A DNA stretch of 22,646 bases, taken from assembly GCA_947589635.1 (NCBI GenBank), contig CANQCC010000010.1, positions 1 to 22,646 on the forward strand. Reading direction: 5' to 3'. The position numbers were made by a program, and so were the translations under genes. This document shows, piece by piece, positions 16,285 through 22,380 of this stretch. The stretch comes from an uncultured Clostridia bacterium. Lineage in GTDB: Bacteria; Bacillota; Clostridia; Christensenellales; CAG-917. The notes under the pieces were generated by a model, which searched no databases, was not told the DNA's origin, and saw only the letters and a list, made by a program, of their open reading frames with translations. The first letter of the stretch is position 1; each line of letters starts with the position of its first letter.

Positions 16285-16317
16285 GTTTAAAATTGCTAAA
16301 CATCTGCGACGGTTAGC
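16285..16317. promoter_or_regulatory. Second operator-like cluster at the transcription start
   Basis: GTTTAAA-ATT-GCTAAAC (16285-16301) repeats the 7-3-7 layout imperfectly, and GTTAGC follows at 16312-16317, touching the -10 box. These sites span the predicted transcription start (about 16311), a natural position for repression. Another half-site GCTAAAC lies upstream of the promoter at 16403-16409. Confidence 0.5.
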
Positions 16318-16346
16318 ATTATACATAATGCTTCGGCGCATGTCAA
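16318..16346 (-). promoter_or_regulatory. Fully consensus sigma-A promoter of regulator-pot operon
   Basis: On the minus strand, -35 TTGACA (16341-16346), 17-bp spacer, -10 TATAAT (16318-16323): 12 of 12 consensus bases. The -10 lies in a perfect palindrome GCATTAT-AC-ATAATGC (16316-16331). A promoter this strong usually needs repression, consistent with the operator sites around it. Confidence 0.85.
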
Positions 16347-16409
16347 TTGTTTTAAGGCGGTTTTTCGACAAATTATTCACATTTTTTGAAAGTGTAAAAT
16401 GCGCTAAAC

Positions 16410-16769
16410 TCAAAGAAGCGGAATCGGTCAAAACAAAATTTTAGTCCGAGCAAAATATCGCAACATTTGTCCGAGCGTCCTATTGCACGGACGGACGCCT
16501 TGCCTGAGTGTTGCTTTTGTGAAATTTGGGGGGCGGAGGCAAAAGTTCAATTTGTGGAAATCGGGGACTGAGCAAAAATTTCACTGAATGTAAGTTGGTT
16601 TGAGAAACAAGCGAGGTCCCCGAAAAATCGCCACATCATTTTTCGGGGATCTCGTAATGGACATAATGTGATTTCTGTGCCGCTTTACGTCTAAAAATGT
16701 ACAATCCTTTTCATAGCCAATTGTTTTTTGTTGATGCCATATTTAGGTCTGGTTATAGATTTATGTTTT
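16410..16769. other. 360-bp intergenic stretch with a long hairpin, no gene seen
   Basis: No ORF with a ribosome site is visible. It contains an 18-bp stem, 16611-16628 against 16638-16655 (two G-U pairs), with a 9-base loop and core CCCCGAAAAAT / ATTTTTCGGGG. An upstream TCGGGGAC (16561-16568) can pair instead with GTCCCCGA in the left arm. A smaller stem GCGTCC / GGACGC lies at 16475-16498. The hairpin is probably the 3' end structure of the lipoprotein gene on the minus strand, although no clean T-run follows. Confidence 0.4.
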
Positions 16770-17531
16770 TTATTTAAATGTAATAGTCACGTCCACATCT
16801 TTTACAGATCTATATTCGCCTAGGATTTGATAAGATGTGTCGCCAAAAGATAGCCTAAACCCTTTGGAGATCACATATGCTTTTGTAGAGCATATTTCGA
16901 TATACTCTTTGTAAGATGTATTTGTGACCGCTTCTTGCATGGAATATATTGCGGATTCATTTACCAATTCCAAAATCTTGAAAACAAATTCTCCCCTCAT
17001 GTCGGAGCGATAATTCTTTTCTCTAAAAAATACTTTTAGCTCTATATCCGCGTATGGATTGCCTAAGATCGCGGATTTAAGTTGCCTACGCACGATATTT
17101 TCGCAGCCATAATCAAGTGTTTCAGGCCCATACATGTGATACACTTCTTCGGGGTCGTCTTCCCATGTCGTTATATAAGAATAAGTAAAACCGCTGACAG
17201 GTTTGAAATTTGCTTTAAAAGATGTTGGATAATCGTTCTGCCAACGCGTAAGCGATTGCCCTAATTCATTAAAATATATCTGTCCATTCTCATCTGTTGC
17301 GTTTTCAAAAACATATCCTGTTTTTGTTAAAAGTCCCAAATCCACGATAGTATCATATGTCGCGGAATAAGTCTTTGTAGTTCCATCTACATCCAGCGTA
17401 ATTGTCGTAGCCATTTCTTTTGAGCCGCCAAGACCGCTACTTCCGCCAAATAAACCGCATGAACATAAAATAACTGCCATAATTGTCAATACAAGCCCCA
17501 CTGCAAAGCAAGATATTAATTTTTTTCTCAT
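16770..17531 (-). CDS. AT-rich lipoprotein with an InlB-repeat-like segment
   Basis: 253-residue predicted lipoprotein: basic N-terminus, hydrophobic core, then a lipobox-like LCSC at about residues 22-25 and a Gly/Ser-rich spacer. Residues about 40-90 (ITLDVDG...YSATYDTIVDLG...KTGYVFENATDENG) resemble a single Listeria-Bacteroides (InlB B) repeat, a beta-rich module found in surface proteins. The remainder is unrecognised and contains one stretch rich in aromatics and acids. Base composition is visibly more AT-rich than the pot and groEL genes, suggesting acquisition from elsewhere. The ATG at 17529-17531 is preceded by AAAAGGAGAG, a good ribosome site. It is divergent from a small XRE regulator whose promoter overlaps its own. 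Function unknown; a cell-surface role is inferred. Confidence 0.8.
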   Translation of the reverse strand: MRKKLISCFAVGLVLTIMAVILCSCGLFGGSSGLGGSKEMATTITLDVDGTTKTYSATYDTIVDLGLLTKTGYVFENATDENGQIYFNELGQSLTRWQNDYPTSFKANFKPVSGFTYSYITTWEDDPEEVYHMYGPETLDYGCENIVRRQLKSAILGNPYADIELKVFFREKNYRSDMRGEFVFKILELVNESAIYSMQEAVTNTSYKEYIEICSTKAYVISKGFRLSFGDTSYQILGEYRSVKDVDVTITFK

Positions 17532-17546
17532 GGTTACTCTCCTTTT

Positions 17547-17563
17547 AGATACAAATCGTATCT
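17547..17563. promoter_or_regulatory. Palindromic operator candidate in the lipoprotein leader
   Basis: AGATAC-AAATC-GTATCT is a perfect 6-5-6 palindrome between the lipoprotein's predicted transcription start (about 17569) and its ribosome site. The element ATACGAT recurs in a near-palindrome at 17634-17653 over the start of the divergent regulator. Binding by that regulator is inferred. Confidence 0.45.
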
Positions 17564-17575
17564 CGATTTATGCTT

Positions 17576-17604
17576 ATTTTAGCTACATTTTGTATTATTG
17601 TCAA
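17576..17604 (-). promoter_or_regulatory. Promoter of the lipoprotein gene
   Basis: On the minus strand, -35 TTGACA (17599-17604), 17-bp spacer, -10 TAAAAT (17576-17581). Its -35 occupies almost the same bases as the -35 of the opposite promoter. Confidence 0.7.
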
Positions 17605-17626
17605 GACTTTTGGGGAAGATTATAAC
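17598..17626 (+). promoter_or_regulatory. Promoter of the small XRE regulator
   Basis: -35 TTGTCA (17598-17603), 17-bp spacer, -10 TATAAC (17621-17626). Predicted start near 17633 leaves about a 23-base leader without a Shine-Dalgarno before the ATG at 17656. It overlaps the lipoprotein promoter at the -35 box, so the two should compete for polymerase. Confidence 0.6.
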
Positions 17627-17655
17627 TTAATTTGAATACGATATATTATATTCAT

Positions 17656-17964
17656 ATGAAAAATCTGATTTTATTGAGGCAAAAACAAGGACTTACCCAG
17701 CAAGAACTTGCTGACAAATTGGGCATTACCAGGGCTTCACTTTCTCATTATGAAAAAGGTCGTAGAGAAATGAATTATGATTTACTTATTCATACTGCGG
17801 ATTTTTTCAATGTGACTGTAGATTATTTGCTTGAAAGAGAGGATATGTTGTTTGTTGACGCGAGGCTACCTATATGTCAAATTGTAGAGATATACAATTC
17901 GCTTGATCAGCATCGGCAAGAAAAACTCTTGGCTTATGCTAACGGATTAAAAGATTCAATATAG
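17656..17964 (+). CDS. Small XRE-family transcriptional regulator
   Basis: 102-residue protein with an N-terminal XRE helix-turn-helix (residues about 4-58; LTQQELADKLGITRASLSHYEKGRR), the DYLLERED segment that commonly closes this domain, and a short C-terminal helical part (about 70-102). This is the architecture of phage-type and clostridial stand-alone repressors. The frame opens at a TTG (17632), but the ATG at 17656 gives the usual MKNLILLRQKQGLTQQE beginning; no ribosome site supports either. Base composition is AT-rich like the divergent lipoprotein gene, and the two probably form one regulator-target module. No phage gene or integrase accompanies it. Confidence 0.88.
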   Translation: MKNLILLRQKQGLTQQELADKLGITRASLSHYEKGRREMNYDLLIHTADFFNVTVDYLLEREDMLFVDARLPICQIVEIYNSLDQHRQEKLLAYANGLKDSI

Positions 17965-18029
17965 AATTTTTACATTATGTATCATCATATTGCTACATAA
18001 TGAAAACCAATTATTTACGAAAAAAACGA

Positions 18030-18069
18030 AAAACGCGAGCGGCAATCAAATTTGCGTAGCTCGCGTTTT
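18030..18069. terminator. Bidirectional terminator between XRE and deaminase genes
   Basis: AAAACGCGAGC (18030-18040) pairs perfectly with GCTCGCGTTTT (18059-18069), with an inner GCAA/TTGC (18042-18055). T-rich tails occur on both strands. It shares outer and inner stems with the terminator at 10516-10558. A weaker AT-rich hairpin CATTATGTA / TACATAATG lies at 17973-18002. Confidence 0.75.
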
Positions 18070-18097
18070 GAGTTTTGGTGTATTTGAGAAATTTGAT

Positions 18098-18547
18098 TTA
18101 CTCCGAGTACTGTTCCACCAAAATGCCCGCTTCGGAGAAGAGTTGCATTGAAAACTCGTCGGGATAGGGATATTTGTACACGACGCGCTTAATACCGCTG
18201 TTGATGATGAGGCGGGTGCAGATGGTGCAGGGCTGGTGCGTGCAATAGAGTGTTGCGCCTTCTACCGAGACGCCGAGTTTTGCGGCCTGGCAGATGGCAT
18301 TTTGTTCGGCGTGGACGGCATAGCAGACTTCGGCGCGTGTGCCGCTTGCGATGCCCAACTTGTCGCGCATGCAATAGCCTTTTTCGCGGCAGGTGGTGAT
18401 GCCGGCGGGCGCTCCGTTGTATCCGGTGGTCAGGATGCGTTTATCCTTGACGATGACGGCGCCTATTGCGCGGCCTTCTCTTGCGCAGCTTGTCCAGCTT
18501 GAGACAAACTCCGCCATTTCCATAAATCTTTTATCCCACTTGTCCAT
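18098..18547 (-). CDS. Deoxycytidylate (dCMP) deaminase, ComEB-like
   Basis: 149-residue zinc-dependent deaminase converting dCMP to dUMP in thymidylate synthesis. It shows the catalytic HAE motif (AVHAEQNAI), where His binds zinc and Glu is the proton shuttle, and the PCTIC motif that supplies two cysteine ligands. The N-terminal FMEMAEFVSSWTSCAR matches the family. The frame continues up to a TTG at 18574, but the ATG at 18545-18547 is preferred because GAGGGAAAC precedes it and the family starts there. Length is normal for the bacterial enzyme. It stands alone, divergent from groES, with its own promoter-like sequence. Confidence 0.93.
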   Translation of the reverse strand: MDKWDKRFMEMAEFVSSWTSCAREGRAIGAVIVKDKRILTTGYNGAPAGITTCREKGYCMRDKLGIASGTRAEVCYAVHAEQNAICQAAKLGVSVEGATLYCTHQPCTICTRLIINSGIKRVVYKYPYPDEFSMQLFSEAGILVEQYSE

Positions 18548-18592
18548 AGTTTCCCTCGCGCGTCGCACGCGCAAAATTTATACTGTAAAGCT

Positions 18593-18621
18593 ATGTTATC
18601 ATAAAATAATACAATATTCAA
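18593..18621 (-). promoter_or_regulatory. Probable promoter of the dCMP deaminase gene
   Basis: On the minus strand, -35 TTGAAT (18616-18621), 17-bp spacer, -10 TAACAT (18593-18598). Predicted leader is about 40 bases. The match is moderate; a TATAAA nearer the gene is an alternative -10. Confidence 0.45.
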
Positions 18622-18673
18622 CAGCGGCGCAAAATTTGTGAGAGAAATTTTCAAAAAAACTTTACATAATTTA

Positions 18674-18702
18674 TTGACATTTGGCAATGCAAGTATTAAA
18701 CT
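18674..18702 (+). promoter_or_regulatory. Promoter of groES-groEL
   Basis: -35 TTGACA (18674-18679), 17-bp spacer, -10 TAAACT (18697-18702). The predicted transcription start falls inside the CIRCE element that follows, the normal arrangement for HrcA repression. Confidence 0.7.
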
Positions 18703-18703
18703 G

Positions 18704-18730
18704 TTAGCAGTCAAGCACAAAGAGTGCTAA
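18704..18730. promoter_or_regulatory. CIRCE operator (HrcA binding site)
   Basis: TTAGCAGTC-N9-GAGTGCTAA; the consensus is TTAGCACTC-N9-GAGTGCTAA, so the left arm has one mismatch (G for C at position 7). The position directly after the -10 box and upstream of groES identifies it. HrcA represses here until heat stress. No hrcA, grpE or dnaK is in the window. Confidence 0.92.
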
Positions 18731-18760
18731 AACTACAAAATTTATAACGGAGGCATAAAT

Positions 18761-19045
18761 ATGGCAATCAAACCATTGTTTGACAAAGTTGTCATCAAGG
18801 CAATCGAGACGGACGAGCGCACTCCAAGCGGGATCGTGCTGCCAAGCGCCGCCAAGGAAAGACCTCAGCTTGCGACGGTCGTCGCTGTGGGTCCCGGCGG
18901 GATGTTGGACGGAAAGGAAGTTCAGATGGTCGTGCATGTGGGCGACAAGGTGCTGTACAGCAAGTATTCCGGCAGCGAGTTCAAAATTGACGGCGAAGAG
19001 GTAGTCATCGTGCGTCAATCCGACATTTTGGCGATTGTTGAGTAA
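18761..19045 (+). CDS. groES: Co-chaperonin GroES (Cpn10)
   Basis: 94-residue co-chaperonin that caps the GroEL ring as a heptamer. It begins MAIKPLFDKVVIK, has the mobile loop region ETDERTPSGIVLP (about 17-28) with the conserved SGIVLP, and the family features VGPGG and YSKYSGSEFKIDGEE. Length is normal. AACGGAGGCATAAAT gives a strong ribosome site. It is followed by groEL after 11 bases and controlled by the CIRCE element 30 bases upstream of its start. Confidence 0.97.
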   Translation: MAIKPLFDKVVIKAIETDERTPSGIVLPSAAKERPQLATVVAVGPGGMLDGKEVQMVVHVGDKVLYSKYSGSEFKIDGEEVVIVRQSDILAIVE

Positions 19046-19056
19046 GGAGGCATAAT

Positions 19057-20214
19057 ATGACAAAGCAATTCAAATACGGCGACGACGCAAGGAAGGCGCT
19101 TGAGGCGGGCGTTGACGCGCTTGCAAATACCGTGAAGATCACACTTGGCCCCAAGGGCAGAAACGTAGTGCTTGACAAGCCCTACGGCGCGCCGCTTATC
19201 ACAAACGACGGCGTGACAATTGCAAAGGACATCGTGCTTGAGGACGCGTTTGAAAATATGGGCGCGCAGATCATCCGCGAGGTCGCCACAAAGACAAACG
19301 ACGTGGCGGGAGACGGCACGACGACGGCGTCCGTGCTTGCGCAGGCGATAGTCAAAGAAGGCTTGAAAAACGTCGCGGCGGGCGCAAATCCCATGGCGCT
19401 CAAGAAGGGCATAATGTACGCTTCGGAGGCCGCCGTTGAGGAGCTTAAGAAGATAAGCAAGGACGTGGAAGACAAGACCGCCATCGCGCAGGTGGCGTCC
19501 ATTTCCGCAGGCGACGAGAGCGTGGGCAAACTCATCTCCGACGCTATGGAGAGAGTGGGCAAGGACGGCGTTATCACTATCGAAGAGGGCAAGGCCATGA
19601 CGACGGAGCTTAACGTCGTAGAGGGCATGCAATTCGATCGCGGATATGTGTCCCCCTATCTTGTGACCAACACCGAGAAGATGTCCGCGGAGCTTGACAA
19701 TCCCGTCATATTGATAACGGACAAGAAGATAAGCAACATTCAGGAGATATTGCCTCTTCTCGAGCAAGTGCTCAAGAACGGCCTTAAGCTCCTCATAATC
19801 TCCGACGACATCGAGGGCGAGGCGCTGACGACCATCATCGTCAACAAACTTAAGGGCGTGTTCAACTGCGTGGCGGTCAAGGCGCCCGGCTTCGGCGACA
19901 GAAGGAAGGCATATCTTGAGGACATCGCGATACTTACCGGCGGCACGTACGTCTCGTCCGACCTCGGCTATGAGCTGAAGGACGTCACGCTTGACATGCT
20001 CGGCAGGGCGAAGTCCATAAAAGTCGACAAGGACAACACCACAATCGTGGGAGGCGCCGGAGACCCCGCCGAGATAGAGGCGAGAGTGGCTTCCCTGCGC
20101 GCGCAGATAGCGGCTACGACTTCCGATTATGACAAGGAGAAGCTGAACGAGCGCGTCGCCAAACTTGCGGCGTGGCGGTCATCGGCGTCGGCGCCGCGAC
20201 CGAAGTCGAGATGA
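19057..20214 (+). CDS. groEL: groEL N-terminal fragment as literally encoded
   Basis: The ORF that would be translated from the normal start: 385 residues, of which about the first 371 are authentic GroEL (equatorial, intermediate and apical domains) and the last 14 are out-of-frame. It ends before the second half of the intermediate and equatorial domains, so ring assembly would not be expected. Listed separately because gene callers will report it. Confidence 0.7.
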   Translation: MTKQFKYGDDARKALEAGVDALANTVKITLGPKGRNVVLDKPYGAPLITNDGVTIAKDIVLEDAFENMGAQIIREVATKTNDVAGDGTTTASVLAQAIVKEGLKNVAAGANPMALKKGIMYASEAAVEELKKISKDVEDKTAIAQVASISAGDESVGKLISDAMERVGKDGVITIEEGKAMTTELNVVEGMQFDRGYVSPYLVTNTEKMSAELDNPVILITDKKISNIQEILPLLEQVLKNGLKLLIISDDIEGEALTTIIVNKLKGVFNCVAVKAPGFGDRRKAYLEDIAILTGGTYVSSDLGYELKDVTLDMLGRAKSIKVDKDNTTIVGGAGDPAEIEARVASLRAQIAATTSDYDKEKLNERVAKLAAWRSSASAPRPKSR

Positions 20215-20471
20215 AAGAAAAGAAACTCCGCATAGAGGACGCTCTCAACGCGACTCGCGCGGCGGTGGAAGAGGGCATAGTCCCCGGCGGCGGCTCCGCT
20301 CTGCTTACGATAATCCCCGCGGTCAGAAAGGCGTGCGCAAAGCTTGAAGGAGACGAACTTACGGGCGCAAAGATCGTGGTCAAAGCGCTTGAAGCTCCCG
20401 TAAGGCAGATCGCCGTGAACGCCGGCATAGACGGCGGCATAGTCGCCGAGGAAGCCCAACTTCGGGTATGA
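20172..20471 (+). CDS. groEL: groEL middle fragment in shifted frame
   Basis: About 99 codons from a GTG, authentic GroEL sequence (return of the intermediate and equatorial domains) with PGGGSALL and EAPVRQIAVNAGI, ending out-of-frame at RV. No ribosome site precedes it, so it is a remnant of the same gene rather than an independent CDS. The remaining tail of groEL (20455-20661) is again in the first frame. Confidence 0.5.
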   Translation: MAVIGVGAATEVEMKEKKLRIEDALNATRAAVEEGIVPGGGSALLTIIPAVRKACAKLEGDELTGAKIVVKALEAPVRQIAVNAGIDGGIVAEEAQLRV

Positions 20472-20672
20472 CGCGGCTCGCGACGTGTATTGCGATATGG
20501 TCAAGGCAGGCATTCTCGACCCGACAAAGGTCACCCGCAGCGCGCTGCAAAACGCGGCTTCCGTCGCAAGCACACTGCTGACGACCGAAAGCCTTGTCAC
20601 CGACATCAAGGAGCCCACTCCTCCCGCGCCTGCAGGCGGCATGGGCGGCGACATGTATTGATAAGTTACTTC

Positions 20673-20703
20673 AAAAAGCGCGGCGATCATCGCCGCGCTT
20701 TTT
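20673..20703. terminator. Terminator after groEL
   Basis: AAAAAGCGCGGCGAT (20673-20687) pairs with ATCGCCGCGCTTTTT (20689-20703), a nearly perfect palindrome with T-runs on both strands, 12 bases after the groEL stop. Confidence 0.88.
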
Positions 20704-20834
20704 CATAGTTTGATTAAACTACAGCCAAATCTGCAAACTCGATTTTATATAGTGGAATTATACGGCGATCAGACCCGCAAGCCCGCTTTTTCATAGCAAA
20801 GTTATATTACAGCTAAACCCGCAAGCCCGATTTT
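20696..20834. repeat. Degenerate 88-bp-offset tandem repeat
   Basis: CGCTTTTTCATAG occurs identically at 20696-20708 and 20784-20796. TACAGCCAAATCTGCAAACT (start of 20720-20746) recurs as TACAGCTAAACCCGCAAGCC (start of 20808-20834), with only five differences over 27 bases, all transitions. Both pairs are offset by 88 bp, indicating an old duplication of the terminator tail region. No coding potential. Confidence 0.55.
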
Positions 20835-20881
20835 CGATCGCTTATGCGCTTTGGTGCGCCGGGGATAAGGCTTGCGGGTTT
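20815..20881 (-). terminator. Terminator of the aspartokinase gene
   Basis: AAACCCGCAAGCC (20815-20827) and GGCTTGCGGGTTT (20869-20881) form a perfect 13-bp stem around a 41-base loop, 10 bases downstream of the aspartokinase stop on the minus strand. A further copy of ACCCGCAAGCC at 20773-20783 could pair with the same right arm. Confidence 0.65.
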
Positions 20882-20891
20882 ATTATGCTTT

Positions 20892-22205
20892 TCAGTCGCC
20901 CATAAATTCCGCATAGATGGCGTTGATGGCTTTTTCATAGTCGAAGGTATCCACGCCCACAATTATGTTCAGCTCCGACGAGCCCTGGTCTATCATGCGG
21001 ACGTTTATGTGCCTTGCGGCGAGAGCTTTGAAGATCTTGGCGGCGGAGCCCTGCCTTGACGCCATATTGTGGCCTACCGTCGCGATGAGGGACAGGCCGC
21101 TTAGCGCCTCTATGCTGTCCGCCTTTGTGGCGCGCCAGAGAGAGGCGAGCAGGGAGGGCAGTTTCCCCTCGAGGCATTCGTCCCTGACCACCACGGACAG
21201 CGTGTCTATGCCCGAGGGCATGTGCTCAAAGGATATGCCTTCCGCCGCGAACGTGGACAGCACAAGCGCTCCGAAGCCCGTCTCGCTGTTCATCATCTCT
21301 TTTTCGATGTTGATTATGGAAAATCCTTTTTTGCCCGCTATCCCTGTGATGACGTTTTTGTCCGCGATGTGGCGGGAATCGGGAACTATTACGGTGCCCG
21401 GCGCGGTGGGATGGAAAGTGTTTTTGATGTTGATGGGGATACCCGCACGTCGCACGGGGAAGATGGCCTCGGGATGCAGCACTTCGGCGCCCATATAGGA
21501 CAGCTCGCGAAGCTCGTTGAAGCTGAGGCAATCTATAAGTTTGGGGTTTTTCACGATTCGCGGATCCGCGGACAAAAAGCCGTCCACATCCGTCCAGTTT
21601 TCATATACGTCCGCGCCCACCGCGCTTGCGACTATTGCGCCCGTTATGTCCGAGCCGCCTCTTGAGAAGGTTTTCACGCTGCCGTCCGCCGCAGTCCCGT
21701 AAAATCCGGGAAGCACGGCGCGCGGGACGCCCTCCAGTTTTTTTGCGACGCGCGCGAGGGAGGCGTCAAGCATAAGTTCGCCGTTTTCGTCAAATAAGAT
21801 AAGACCTTCCGCGTCCACAAAGGGCACGCCCAACTTGTTCGCCAAAATGATAGCGCTGAGGTATTCGCCGCGCGAAGCCGTAAAATCGCGCGAGCGGCGG
21901 GAGAGTATGTCCGCCTTGACACTCTCAAGCAGCGCGGGCATATCCATATCCGTTTCAAGCTCTTCCGCTATGGAGATAAAACGTTTTTCCACTTTTTCAA
22001 AGGCGGCGTCAAATTTGTCCCTGTCCTCCATGGCGCTCGCGCAGGCGTACAGCGCGTCGGTCACCTTAAGATCCGCCTTGTTGCGCTTGCCGGGAGCGGA
22101 CACGACGATATATCTTCGCCCTATGTCCGCCGCGATTATGCTCTCCACGCGCGATATGCAATTGGCGTCCGCCATGGACGTTCCCCCGAATTTGCAGACT
22201 CTCAT
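20892..22205 (-). CDS. Aspartate kinase (aspartokinase) with C-terminal ACT domains
   Basis: 437-residue enzyme phosphorylating L-aspartate, the first step to lysine, threonine, methionine and diaminopimelate for the cell wall. It opens with the kinase motif KFGGTSMADA (6-15), then SRGEYLSA, the catalytic-site GFYGTAADGSVKTFSRGGSD and DVYENWTDVDGFLSADPR. The last 150 residues form two ACT modules (about 295-360 and 370-437, with GFSIINIEKE and SLIATVGHNMA), the usual site of feedback by lysine and/or threonine. Length fits the monofunctional LysC/YclM type; the exact isozyme cannot be told by eye, so no symbol is given. The ATG at 22203-22205 is preceded by CGGAGC. The gene stands alone. Confidence 0.94.
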   Translation of the reverse strand: MRVCKFGGTSMADANCISRVESIIAADIGRRYIVVSAPGKRNKADLKVTDALYACASAMEDRDKFDAAFEKVEKRFISIAEELETDMDMPALLESVKADILSRRSRDFTASRGEYLSAIILANKLGVPFVDAEGLILFDENGELMLDASLARVAKKLEGVPRAVLPGFYGTAADGSVKTFSRGGSDITGAIVASAVGADVYENWTDVDGFLSADPRIVKNPKLIDCLSFNELRELSYMGAEVLHPEAIFPVRRAGIPINIKNTFHPTAPGTVIVPDSRHIADKNVITGIAGKKGFSIINIEKEMMNSETGFGALVLSTFAAEGISFEHMPSGIDTLSVVVRDECLEGKLPSLLASLWRATKADSIEALSGLSLIATVGHNMASRQGSAAKIFKALAARHINVRMIDQGSSELNIIVGVDTFDYEKAINAIYAEFMGD

Positions 22206-22322
22206 ATGCAGCTCCGATAGTTATTTCTGATATATTTTATTAAACCTTCGCGGCAGATGGACACAAATTAAGGCAAGAGGAGAGGGTATATGCGGCAAAA
22301 TTTTTGCGGAGCGCATAAGCGC

Positions 22323-22351
22323 TTGAAAAATTTTTGTGGGCAATGTATAAT
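22323..22351 (+). promoter_or_regulatory. Sigma-A promoter of the TPR-like gene
   Basis: -35 TTGAAA (22323-22328), 17-bp spacer, -10 TATAAT (22346-22351). The predicted leader is about 23 bases and contains CGGAGAAG as ribosome site. No clear promoter was found for the divergent aspartokinase. Confidence 0.8.
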
Positions 22352-22380
22352 ATTTCCGATAAAAATTTCGGAGAAGAGCT

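Larger units (their letters stand above)
19057..20661 (+). pseudogene. groEL: groEL (chaperonin Cpn60) interrupted by two frameshifts
   Basis: A full-length GroEL homology spans 19057-20661 (equivalent to 534 codons), but the reading frame changes twice. The first frame runs from the ATG (AGGAGG upstream) through DGTTTASVLAQAI to VAKLA near 20168, then hits a stop at 20212-20214. Homology continues in another frame from GTG 20172 (VAVIGVGAATEVEMKEKK, then EDALNATRAAVEEG with the catalytic-loop aspartate) to about 20454. It then returns to the first frame from PNFGYDAA (20455) to the end, GGMGGDMY. Compared with other GroELs, about one or two residues are missing at the first junction and about four to six at the second, suggesting small deletions of 1 or 4 and about 14-17 bases. 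Either an assembly or consensus error or a truly inactivated copy; as written it cannot yield full-length chaperonin. Confidence 0.88.

Noticed and set aside
17632..17655. TTG start for the small XRE regulator
   Set aside because: The extra eight residues precede the canonical XRE beginning and coincide with the predicted transcription start; the ATG at 17656 fits the family better.
20696..20834. CRISPR-like direct repeats
   Set aside because: Only two degenerate copies without regular spacers or cas genes.
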